Assembly (NCBI RefSeq): GCF_014323405.1 | Contig: NZ_JACRWE010000005.1 | Location: forward strand, 124,001 to 188,000 | Length of the DNA stretch: 64,000 nt | Source of the DNA: Romboutsia faecis | GTDB taxonomy: Bacteria; Bacillota; Clostridia; Peptostreptococcales; Peptostreptococcaceae | Reading direction: 5' to 3' | Part shown: piece by piece, positions 17,462 to 25,662 of the stretch | How positions within the stretch are numbered: the stretch's first letter is position 1 | How the letters are laid out: each line of letters starts with the position of its first letter | The notes under the pieces: generated by a model | What the model was told of the DNA's origin: nothing | Seen by the model: only the letters and a program-made list of their open reading frames with translations | The model's database searches: none | Program-made: the position numbers and the translations under genes

Positions 17462-17562
17462 CCTATTTTTTATAGTACTTTTGTTTTTCTGCAATACTAG
17501 TTATATTATATATAAAAAATAAGTTATATTTATAGATTTTAAAGAATAGGAGAATCTAACAT

Positions 17563-17928
17563 ATGTCAAATTACAACTTAGTAAACTTAGGTAAATTTAC
17601 AGACTTAAAAGATAAAGAATCAGTATTTGGGAAAGGAAGACTTTTTACTGGAAAAGGTTTAGGACTTACATCATGTGAAGTTTCTGTAAATGTTATGCCT
17701 GATGGTAAAGCCTCTCCTTTTGTATATTCACACAAAAATAACGAAGAGCTTTACGTTATTATTCAAGGTAAAGGAACTTTCTACATTGATGGATAAGAAT
17801 TACCTGTCCAAGAAGGAAGTATGATTAGAGTTGCTCCAGCTGGTGAACGTGCAATAAAAGCAGATGAGGAATTAGTTTATATTTGTATGAAAGCTGAAGA
17901 AAATAGCTTAACTGAAGGTCCAATGTAA
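17563..17928 (+). pseudogene. Cupin-domain protein gene with in-frame stop
   Basis: A 121-codon frame broken only by TAA at 17794-17796. The first part has FVYSHKNNEELYVIIQGKGTFYIDG, the cupin motif 1 (with an unusual SHKNNEE), here cut for length; beyond the stop ELPVQEGSMIRVAPAGERAI supplies motif 2. Such single-domain cupins bind a metal or small ligand and are often under HxlR control. Homologs usually have a residue such as Gln or Lys at the interrupted site (DG-x-E), so one base change explains the break. Confidence 0.75.
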
Positions 17929-18295
17929 GATGGAATTATACTAGACAAAAAAACATCTTGGATGTAATAAAGTAATTAAAGTTTTGTAAAAAAATTAGTG
18001 TCTATATGAAACTAAATAGTGTAATCATAATGTATACTAAAATTAATGCACAATTTTAATATATTGCGAATAATTTATAGTAAATTAAATGAATAACCAT
18101 ATCTTAGGATTTAATATATTGAAAATACTAAGATATGGTTATTTTTATGTTATATTTATCACGAAGAAAGCTAACATATCCTAATTTTAAAATTAAAAGC
18201 TCTTTTTTATGCCTAAATTTAGTACTAATTACGTAACCGAAATAAATTTAAATTCATATTATATTAATGTAAAAAATATAAAGGGGGTGTATTAT
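17929..18295. other. Intergenic region, 367 bases
   Basis: Holds the strong terminator at 18092-18147 and an AT-rich stretch before the DUF975 gene. No gene-like frame or RNA motif was seen apart from this. Confidence 0.6.
18092..18147 (+). terminator. Strong terminator
   Basis: AATAACCATATCTTAG (18092-18107) and CTAAGATATGGTTATT (18128-18143), a 16-bp perfect stem with a 20-base loop, then TTTAT. It closes the accessory island. Confidence 0.75.
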
Positions 18296-18910
18296 ATGAC
18301 AAGAAAAGAATTGAAAACTAAATCTAAACAACAATTAAAAGGTAACTGGTGGACAGCTATAGGAGTTATATTAATCGTTACCGTTATTACAGGATGCTTA
18401 AGTTTTTTAAGTACAAAATATGATGATGGTATATGGACTCCTACATTATTATGTATAGTTGCTTTTTTAATTACGGCACCATTAGGATTAGGCCAATCTA
18501 TATTCTTTTTAAAATTAGCCAAAGATAAAGAGGGTAAATGCTCAGATGTATTTTTAGGATATAAAAATTTCTTAAAAGTTATAGGTGTATCAATTCTAAT
18601 GGAAATAATTATATGTATAGGTTTTATTATATTGATTATACCAGGTATTATCTTATCTATTATGTATTCTCAAGTGTATTATATATTAGCTGAAAATCCT
18701 AGTATAGGAATTGTAGAATGCTTAAAGAAAAGTAGACTAATGATGTGTGGTCAAAAGTGGAATTATTTTGTATTAATGTTAAGCTTTATACTATGGGGAA
18801 TATTAACAGCCATTACATGTGGAATAGCTGGATTGTATGTAGTACCATACTATGAAGCAACATTTACTAATTTTTACCTAGATATAAAAAATAAAACTGA
18901 ATTAGTTTAA
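18296..18910 (+). CDS. DUF975 family membrane protein
   Basis: Integral membrane protein of 204 aa in the DUF975 family (function unknown). The start MTRKELKTKSKQQLKGNWW is the family's conserved N-terminus, a charged amphipathic helix ending in a Trp pair. About four to five hydrophobic segments follow. The ATG at 18296 is preferred to an earlier in-frame ATG at 18209 because it sits behind AAGGGGGTG. The gene stands alone, bounded by terminators on both sides, and converges on pflA. Confidence 0.8.
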   Translation: MTRKELKTKSKQQLKGNWWTAIGVILIVTVITGCLSFLSTKYDDGIWTPTLLCIVAFLITAPLGLGQSIFFLKLAKDKEGKCSDVFLGYKNFLKVIGVSILMEIIICIGFIILIIPGIILSIMYSQVYYILAENPSIGIVECLKKSRLMMCGQKWNYFVLMLSFILWGILTAITCGIAGLYVVPYYEATFTNFYLDIKNKTELV

Positions 18911-18920
18911 TAACAAAAAT

Positions 18921-18946
18921 AAAAGATCAGCTTATGCTGATCTTTT
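18921..18946. terminator. Bidirectional terminator between DUF975 gene and pflA
   Basis: AAAAGATCAGC-TTAT-GCTGATCTTTT, 11-bp perfect stem; the loop holds the minus-strand pflA stop codon. Confidence 0.8.
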
Positions 18947-19684
18947 ATTAAATATTTCTACTTCGTATTTAGACATTATATCTATAGCTCTATCTATATC
19001 GTCTTGAGTTCCGTCCTCAATATTTTTTAATTCATAATCTAAGCCCATGTTTTCCCACTTATGAACTCCCATAGTATGGTATGGTAATATTTCAAATCTT
19101 TCTACATTATTTAAAGTACTAACAAACTCAGCTAATTTCTCTAAGTTTTCTTGATCATCGGTAACACCAGGTACTAATACATGTCTTATCCAAACTGGTA
19201 TGTTTCTATCGCTTAAGTGTCTAGCTAACTTTAAAGTTTTTTCGATTCCAACACCAGTTAATTCTTTTGCTTTTTCCTCAACCATGTGTTTTATATCTAA
19301 TAAAACTAAGTCAGTATTTTCTAGTACTGGAGCTATTGTATCTATATTTACAAAACCTGAAGTGTCTAAGCATGTATGGATTTTGTTCTTTTTAGCTTTA
19401 GCAAATAATTCAGCTAGGAATTCTGGTTGTAGAGTTGCTTCTCCTCCAGATGCTGTTATACCACCACCAGATGCTCTCATATATGAAGAATATTTAAGTG
19501 CTTGTGCTATTATTTGATCTGTAGTATATTCAGTACCACATTTTGTATCCCATGTATCTCTGTTATGACAGTATTTACATCTTAATGGACATCCTTGCAT
19601 AAATAGTATAAATCTTATTCCTGGTCCGTCTACTGTACCAAATGTTTCTATTGAATGAACTCTTCCTTTTATCATCTTATCCAC
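18932..19684 (-). CDS. pflA: Pyruvate formate-lyase activating enzyme
   Basis: Radical SAM enzyme that installs the glycyl radical on pyruvate formate-lyase, 250 aa. The [4Fe-4S] motif is C32-x3-C36-x2-C39 in GCPLRCKYCHNRDTW, and GGGITASGGEATLQPEF contains the SAM-binding GGE motif. Length is normal. It lies downstream of pflB in the same direction, but a terminator (19957-19990) and a 389-base gap separate them, so it probably also has its own promoter. A TTGTATACAA palindrome (19756-19765) precedes it, shared with the pflB upstream region. Confidence 0.95.
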   Translation of the reverse strand: MDKMIKGRVHSIETFGTVDGPGIRFILFMQGCPLRCKYCHNRDTWDTKCGTEYTTDQIIAQALKYSSYMRASGGGITASGGEATLQPEFLAELFAKAKKNKIHTCLDTSGFVNIDTIAPVLENTDLVLLDIKHMVEEKAKELTGVGIEKTLKLARHLSDRNIPVWIRHVLVPGVTDDQENLEKLAEFVSTLNNVERFEILPYHTMGVHKWENMGLDYELKNIEDGTQDDIDRAIDIMSKYEVEIFNKRSA

Positions 19685-19755
19685 CTCATAAGTATATTTT
19701 AAAAATCATATTAAAATGAATTTATTTTATAATAATGGTTAATATATATTATATA

Positions 19756-19765
19756 TTGTATACAA
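19756..19765. promoter_or_regulatory. Palindrome shared by pflA and pflB
   Basis: TTGTATACAA, about 72 bases before the pflA start. A 16-bp version lies before pflB at 22413-22428. The binding protein is unknown; GntR-type regulators bind such TGTATACA cores. Confidence 0.45.
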
Positions 19766-19956
19766 AATTATTTACAACTAAATTATATGATATTTGTTAA
19801 GTAAAGTCTATAATTTATATTTAAATTATTTGTATTGTATTATATTACAATAATACCCATAGTTATGTAGATGAAACATTAAATGTTAAAAAATAATAAT
19901 TATTAAAATTAAAAAAGAGGGAATAAGTAACAAAATAGAATGAGAACAGTATAAAA

Positions 19957-19990
19957 AAAAGAGTGCAGGTGGATGAGCCTGCACTCTTTT
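19957..19990 (-). terminator. pflB terminator
   Basis: AAAAGAGTGCAGG and CCTGCACTCTTTT, 13-bp perfect stem with 8-base loop and long T-run on the minus strand. Confidence 0.85.
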
Positions 19991-20073
19991 AGACGTAAGT
20001 TTAAAAGTTTAAATATTATTGGATGATTGTAATATTTATTTTGTAATTAGTATAGTTATTTATCAGTTATAAA

Positions 20074-22311
20074 TTAAGCCATTTTTCCGTGGAATGTTCT
20101 GTTTATAACGTCTAATTGTTGTTCTCTTGTTAATTTTATGAAGTTAACAGCGTATCCTGAAACTCTTATTGTTAATTGTGGATACTCTTCTGGATGTTCC
20201 ATAGCATCTTCTAAAGTAGCTCTATCAAATACGTTAACGTTTAAGTGATGAGCTCCATCTGCAAAGTATCCGTCCATCATTGCTGATAGGTTAGTTATTC
20301 TTTCGTTCATATCTTTTCCTAAAGCACCTGGTACTATAGAGAAAGTATTAGATATACCATCTTGAGAATGCTCGTATGGTAATTTAGCAACTGAAGCTAA
20401 TGAAGCTAAAGCTCCGTTAGTATCTCTTCCGTGCATTGGGTTAGCTCCTGGAGCAAATGGTTCTCCAGCTCTTCTTCCATCAGGAGTATTACCAGTCTTC
20501 TTACCGTAAACAACGTTTGAAGTTATTGTTAATACAGATTGAGTATGAACAGAATCTCTGTAAGTTTTGTTCTTTCTTATTTTGTTCATCATAGATTCAA
20601 CTAAGTATACAGCTATTTCATCAGCTCTATCATCGTTGTTTCCGTATTTTGGATAGTCTCCTTCTATTTCGAAGTCAACAGCTACACCTTGTTCGTTTCT
20701 TATAGTTTTAACTTTAGCATATTTTATAGCTGATAATGAGTCAGCACAAACTGAAAGTCCTGCTATACCACAAGCCATAGTTCTGAATACATCTCTATCA
20801 TGTAAAGCCATTTCTAATGCTTCATAAGAGTACTTATCATGCATGTAGTGGATTACGTTTAATGTATTTACATAAAGGTTAGCTAACCAATCTGTAAATG
20901 GTTCAAATCTAGCCATAACTTCATCGTAGTCTAAGTATTCAGAAGTTATTGGTTCAAATCTTGGTCCAACTTGAGCTAATGATTTTTCATCAACCCCACC
21001 GTTTATTGCGTATAATAATGTCTTAGCTAAGTTAACTCTAGCTCCGAAGAACTGCATTTGCTTACCTATTCTCATTGCAGATACACAACAAGCTATACCG
21101 TAGTCATCTCCCCAGTATGGTCTCATTAAATCATCATTTTCGTATTGAACTGAACTTGTATCTATAGATACTTTAGAACAGAAGTCTTTAAATCCTTGAG
21201 GGAATTTAGTTGACCATAATACTGTTAAGTTTGGTTCTGGAGATGGTCCAAGAGTATAAAGAGTATTTAAAACTCTGAATGAGTTCTTAGTTACTAATGG
21301 TCTACCATCAACACCTATACCACCGATTGATTCAGTTACCCAAGTTGGGTCTCCAGAGAATAAATCATTGTAGTCAGGAGTTCTTAAGAACTTAACCATT
21401 CTTAATTTCATAACGAAGTGGTCCATTAATTCTTGAACTTCTTCTTCAGTTATAGTTCCGTTAGCTAAATCTCTTTCGAAGTATATATCTAAGAAAGTAG
21501 AAGTTCTACCTATAGACATAGCAGCTCCGTTTTGATCTTTTATAGCACCTAAGTAAGCGAAGTATAACCATTGTACAGCTTCTCTTGAGTTAGTTGCTGG
21601 CTTAGATATATCGAATCCGTAAGATTCAGCCATTCTTTTTAAAGCTTCTAAAGCTCTTATTTGCTCAGATATTTCTTCTCTTAATCTTATTACATTTTCA
21701 TCCATGCAAGAAACTTCTAGAGAATCTTTTTGAGCCATTTTATCTTCTATTAATCTATCAACACCGTAAAGTGCAACTCTTCTGTAGTCTCCTATGATTC
21801 TACCTCTTCCGTATGCATCTGGAAGTCCTGTTATTATACCAGATCTTCTAGCAGCTCTCATTTCAGAAGTGTAAGCATCGAATACACCTTGGTTGTGAGT
21901 TTTTCTATATTTAGTGAATATTTCGCTTATTTCTGGATCACATTCATATCCGTAAGCTTTACAAGAAGTTTCAACCATTCTTATACCACCGTATGGCATA
22001 ACAGCTCTTTTTAAAGGAGCGTCAGTTTGGAATCCAACAACTGTTTCTAATTCTTTATCTAAGTATCCTGGAGCATAAGCATCTATTCCAGAAACTGTCT
22101 TAGTATCAACATCTAATGTTCCGCCATTGTCTCTTTCTTGTTTGAAAAGAACCATAGCTTTTTCCCATAATTTTTTAGTGTTTTCAGTAGCTCCAGCTAA
22201 GAAAGAGTCATCTCCTTCATATGGAGTGTAGTTATCTTGGATGAACCCTCTAACATCTATTTCTTTAGTCCATCTACCAGTTTTAAAGCCTTCCCATGCA
22301 TTCATAGTCAT
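20074..22311 (-). CDS. pflB: Formate C-acetyltransferase (pyruvate formate-lyase)
   Basis: Glycyl-radical enzyme that splits pyruvate with CoA into acetyl-CoA and formate, 745 aa, normal length. The catalytic cysteine pair is C408-C409 in [12 protein letters not shown], and the radical glycine is G719 in RVSGYAVNF near the C-terminus. The gene is highly expressed to judge by its codon choice (regular use of GGT, GCT, TCT, CCA). It marks a mixed-acid fermenting anaerobe. Ribosome site AAGGAGG precedes the ATG. A 16-bp palindrome lies about 100 bases upstream. Confidence 0.97.
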   Translation of the reverse strand: MTMNAWEGFKTGRWTKEIDVRGFIQDNYTPYEGDDSFLAGATENTKKLWEKAMVLFKQERDNGGTLDVDTKTVSGIDAYAPGYLDKELETVVGFQTDAPLKRAVMPYGGIRMVETSCKAYGYECDPEISEIFTKYRKTHNQGVFDAYTSEMRAARRSGIITGLPDAYGRGRIIGDYRRVALYGVDRLIEDKMAQKDSLEVSCMDENVIRLREEISEQIRALEALKRMAESYGFDISKPATNSREAVQWLYFAYLGAIKDQNGAAMSIGRTSTFLDIYFERDLANGTITEEEVQELMDHFVMKLRMVKFLRTPDYNDLFSGDPTWVTESIGGIGVDGRPLVTKNSFRVLNTLYTLGPSPEPNLTVLWSTKFPQGFKDFCSKVSIDTSSVQYENDDLMRPYWGDDYGIACCVSAMRIGKQMQFFGARVNLAKTLLYAINGGVDEKSLAQVGPRFEPITSEYLDYDEVMARFEPFTDWLANLYVNTLNVIHYMHDKYSYEALEMALHDRDVFRTMACGIAGLSVCADSLSAIKYAKVKTIRNEQGVAVDFEIEGDYPKYGNNDDRADEIAVYLVESMMNKIRKNKTYRDSVHTQSVLTITSNVVYGKKTGNTPDGRRAGEPFAPGANPMHGRDTNGALASLASVAKLPYEHSQDGISNTFSIVPGALGKDMNERITNLSAMMDGYFADGAHHLNVNVFDRATLEDAMEHPEEYPQLTIRVSGYAVNFIKLTREQQLDVINRTFHGKMA

Positions 22312-22667
22312 AGTGAAATCCTCCTTGTTTAAATCAGGTATAAGTTTTTATTATATAAATTTTTATCTAGCTAGATTTTTTTTTAACAATTAGATAATAT
22401 CATAAAAATAGTATTTTGTATACAAAATTTATAAGTAATTTTGTATTTAAATTTTATAAAAAAATATAAGTTTATTTATCAATTGTATTATTTAGTTCTG
22501 TGTTCATATTAATACCCGATATATATACTTTAAAACAGAAAATTGAAAAAAAATTATAATTATTTGGAAAAATTATATCAATAAAAATAGTGTAGATAAT
22601 TTGAAGATTAAATTAGCATATATGAAATAAAAATGAATAATTATTAAATAGGAGGGGAGGGGATTTT
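22312..22667. other. Divergent gap between pflB and the cation exchanger gene, 356 bases
   Basis: Very AT-rich. Apart from the palindrome at 22413-22428 I see no gene or RNA motif in it. Both promoters must lie here. Confidence 0.5.
22413..22428. promoter_or_regulatory. 16-bp palindrome upstream of pflB
   Basis: ATTTTGTATACAAAAT, perfect. It shares the TTGTATACAA core with the site before pflA, suggesting one regulator for both. Confidence 0.5.
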
Positions 22668-23636
22668 GTGATATCTACAGTAATTCTATTTATAATAGGA
22701 TTTATACTAATAACTAAGGGTGCAGATATATTTATAAATTGTACAGTTGAAATAGGTAAAAAAACTCACGTTTCAGAGTTAGTATTGGGGGCTACAATAG
22801 TTAGCTTTGCTACAACTCTTCCAGAGCTAACAGTATCATTATGCGCATCAATAAATAATCAAACTACAATGAGCTTAGGAAATGCAGTAGGGTCCATAAT
22901 ATGTAATACAGGATTAATATTAGGTCTAGTAGCTTTTATTAGTCCATTTAAAGTAGATAGAAAGATGTTTTTATCAAAATCTACTTTATTATTAATTTCA
23001 ATTTTGGGACTAGTAATAGTCGGGCTAGATGGTACTGTAAACGAAAAGGATTCTATAGTACTTCTTATTATATTAGCTATATTTATGTACACTAACTATA
23101 AAAGTGTTACATCTGAGAAGGTAAGTAAAAGAAGTGTTGTAAATCTGCAAGAAAAGAAAAATATTGATACTAAAGCAGGTGAACTATTAAAAATTATCTG
23201 TTTGTTTTTATTGGGTCTAGTAATGATGGTAGTAGGGTCCAGATTATTAGTAGATAATGGCTCAGATATTGCTAAATTTATAGGAATACCTCAGGGTATT
23301 ATAAGTTTGACAATAATTGCACTGGGGACATCTTTACCTGAATTAGTATCATCATTAACGGCAATAAGAAAGAAGCATCATGCTATATCTGTGGGAAATG
23401 TATTGGGTGCAAATATATTAAATATAACATCTGTAATAGCATTATCATCAATACCTAATGATATACCTATATTATCTCAAAATGTAAACATTGATTATCC
23501 TTTTATGATAGCTTTAATTCTTATGCTTATACTACCTACGATTAAAAAGAATAAACTTTATAGATTTCAAGGTTTAATGTTATTACTACTTTATGGAGCT
23601 TACATAACAACTTTATACTTTATGTATATATCTTAA
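22668..23636 (+). CDS. Calcium/sodium antiporter family protein (YrbG-like)
   Basis: Membrane cation exchanger of the CaCA superfamily, 322 aa, with about ten membrane segments in two homologous halves. The alpha-repeats are clear: GATIVSFATTLPELTVSL with GNAVGSIICNTGLILG in the first half, and ALGTSLPELVSSLTA with GNVLGANILNITSV in the second; their acidic and Asn residues bind cations. A GTG start follows a strong GGAGGGGAGGGG site. It stands alone, divergent from pflB. The actual ion (Ca2+/Na+ or H+) is not determined by sequence. Confidence 0.9.
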   Translation: MISTVILFIIGFILITKGADIFINCTVEIGKKTHVSELVLGATIVSFATTLPELTVSLCASINNQTTMSLGNAVGSIICNTGLILGLVAFISPFKVDRKMFLSKSTLLLISILGLVIVGLDGTVNEKDSIVLLIILAIFMYTNYKSVTSEKVSKRSVVNLQEKKNIDTKAGELLKIICLFLLGLVMMVVGSRLLVDNGSDIAKFIGIPQGIISLTIIALGTSLPELVSSLTAIRKKHHAISVGNVLGANILNITSVIALSSIPNDIPILSQNVNIDYPFMIALILMLILPTIKKNKLYRFQGLMLLLLYGAYITTLYFMYIS

Positions 23637-23806
23637 ATTTATTTAAAAATAGTAAAGTATAAGAATTATAAATACATATTTGATTATAAGGTTCCTCAAA
23701 TTGTGCATAATACATACTAAGAGGTAAAAATACTAATTGCATATTAGCAGAAATAAATATATAATGGATAGGTTAATATTAATTGATTACGGAAAGGATG
23801 CAATAT

Positions 23807-25441
23807 ATGAATATAACTAAATTTGAAGATTTACCAATTAGCGACAATATAAAAAAAGCAATAGCGGACATGGGGTTTGAGGAGCCATCACCAATACAAG
23901 CACAATCAATACCTGTAATATTATCAGGAAAAGATGTAATAGGGCAGGCGCAAACTGGGACGGGAAAAACAGCTGCGTTTAGTATACCTGTATTAGAAAC
24001 TGTTGATCCAGAAGATAAGAGTTTACAAGCAGTAGTACTTTGTCCTACTAGAGAACTTGCAATTCAAGTTTCAAAAGAAATAAAGAAATTATCTAAGTAT
24101 ATGCACGGAATAAAATCATTACCAGTTTATGGTGGACAACCAATAGATAGACAAATAAAATCATTAAAGGGTGGAGTACAAATAGTAATAGGAACTCCAG
24201 GACGTGTAATTGACCATATAAACAGAAAAACATTAAAAATGGATAATGTTAAAATGCTTATATTAGATGAAGCTGATGAAATGTTAGATATGGGATTCAG
24301 AGAAGATATCGAAATGATATTAAATAAGACTCCTGAAAATAGACAAACTACATTCTTCTCAGCTACTATGCCAAAGGGAATATTAGATTTAACTAGAAAA
24401 TATCAAAATGACCCAGAACATATAAAAATAGTAAGAAAAGAAATAACTGTACCAAATATATCTCAATACTATATAGAAACAAGAAATGCTAATAAATTAG
24501 AAGTATTATGCAGATTAATAGATGTATATAATCCAAAGTTATCAGTTGTGTTTACTAATACAAAAAGAGGTGCTGATGAGCTAGTAAGTGAATTACAAGC
24601 TAGAGGATACTTTGCAGATGCTTTACACGGAGACTTAAAGCAAACTCAAAGAGATATAGTAATGGATAAATTTAGACAAGGTACTATAGACATATTAGTT
24701 GCTACTGATGTTGCAGCTAGAGGTATAGATGTAGATGATGTTGAAGCTGTATTCAACTATGATTTACCTCAAGATGAAGAATATTATGTGCACAGAATCG
24801 GTAGAACAGGCCGTGCTGGTAGAACAGGAGTATCTTTCAGTTTCGTATTCGGAAAAGAAATGAGAAAGATGAGAGATATAGAAAGATATACTAAGGCTAA
24901 GTTAGTTAAGCATAGTATACCATCAGTGGCTGATGTTGAAGAAAAGAAAGTTAGTGCATTCTTTAAGCAAGTTAAAGGAATAATGGATGAAGGTAACCTA
25001 ACTAAGCAATTACAATGGTTAGAAGGATTCTGTAATGAGTCTGATGTTGAAATAATAGATGTAGCAGCAGCTTTAGTTAAATTAGCTTTAGGTGATGAAG
25101 AAAAACAAGAAATAGTAGAAGAGCCATCAAGAGACAGAAATAGAGATAGAAATAGAGATCGTAAAGGTAAAGGTGGAGACACTGGAGCTAAAGAAGGAAT
25201 GGTTAGACTATTCATAAATGTTGGTAGAAATCAAAGAGTTCAAGCTAAAGATATATTAGGTGCTATAGCTGGTGAAGCTGGAATATCTGGTAAATTAATA
25301 GGAACTATAGATATATACGATAAATATACTTTCGTTGAAGTGCCAAAGCAAAATGTTAAAAAGGTATTAGAAAATGTTAAGGATATAAAGATAAAAGGAA
25401 ATAAAGTTAACATAGAGAAAGCGAATAGAAGAAAGAAGTAG
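23807..25441 (+). CDS. DEAD-box ATP-dependent RNA helicase with DbpA-type C-terminus
   Basis: RNA helicase, 544 aa. It has the Q-motif (FEEPSPIQAQSIP), Walker A AQTGTGKT, PTRELA, DEAD, SAT, and motif VI HRIGRTGRAGR. After the helicase core come an Arg/Asp-rich linker (RDRNRDRNRDRKGK) and a DbpA RNA-binding domain (VRLFINVGRNQRVQ onward) that in DbpA/YxiN binds 23S rRNA. It therefore probably assists ribosome assembly or cold growth. ATG 23807 is chosen because GGAAAGGA lies nine bases before it; two in-frame upstream codons (23783, 23798) overlap that site. Confidence 0.92.
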   Translation: MNITKFEDLPISDNIKKAIADMGFEEPSPIQAQSIPVILSGKDVIGQAQTGTGKTAAFSIPVLETVDPEDKSLQAVVLCPTRELAIQVSKEIKKLSKYMHGIKSLPVYGGQPIDRQIKSLKGGVQIVIGTPGRVIDHINRKTLKMDNVKMLILDEADEMLDMGFREDIEMILNKTPENRQTTFFSATMPKGILDLTRKYQNDPEHIKIVRKEITVPNISQYYIETRNANKLEVLCRLIDVYNPKLSVVFTNTKRGADELVSELQARGYFADALHGDLKQTQRDIVMDKFRQGTIDILVATDVAARGIDVDDVEAVFNYDLPQDEEYYVHRIGRTGRAGRTGVSFSFVFGKEMRKMRDIERYTKAKLVKHSIPSVADVEEKKVSAFFKQVKGIMDEGNLTKQLQWLEGFCNESDVEIIDVAAALVKLALGDEEKQEIVEEPSRDRNRDRNRDRKGKGGDTGAKEGMVRLFINVGRNQRVQAKDILGAIAGEAGISGKLIGTIDIYDKYTFVEVPKQNVKKVLENVKDIKIKGNKVNIEKANRRKK

Positions 25442-25449
25442 TAAAACAG

Positions 25450-25592
25450 GAATGTTTTAAATTTGTTTAGTCGCGAAGCGCTCGGGCGTCAATATGAATT
25501 GTATAGCATGCAGCTGAAAAAATGCTGCAAATGCTATTGTAATTCCATATTGGCGCCCTTCGCTTTGCGCTTAAACTTAATTTGAAACATTC
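25450..25592. repeat. Long imperfect hairpin element, 143 bases
   Basis: Two arms of about 65-70 bases pair nearly end to end: GAATGTTT at 25450 with AAACATTC at 25585-25592, GTTTA with TAAAC, AAGCG with CGCTT, GGGCG with CGCCC, CAATATG with CATATTG, ATAGCAT with ATGCTAT and GCAGC with GCTGC, leaving a short A-rich loop. It is much richer in GC than its surroundings. T6 follows on the + strand, so it can end the helicase mRNA, but its length suggests a miniature mobile hairpin or structured RNA. No target-site duplication was found by eye. Confidence 0.7.
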
Positions 25593-25662
25593 TATTTTTT
25601 ATGGGGGAAAGATGAGATATACTTAAAGTTAGTAAAATATTTAGCTTAGGAGGGATTGTAAA

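Larger units (their letters stand above)
19685..20073. other. pflB-pflA gap, 389 bases
   Basis: Contains the pflB terminator (19957-19990), the palindrome at 19756-19765 and an inverted repeat ATTGTA-N6-TACAAT near 19831-19850. No coding frame is seen. Confidence 0.6.

Noticed and set aside
24784..25215. 143-codon minus frame within the DEAD-box gene
   Set aside because: Shadow of the Arg/Asp-rich helicase coding sequence.
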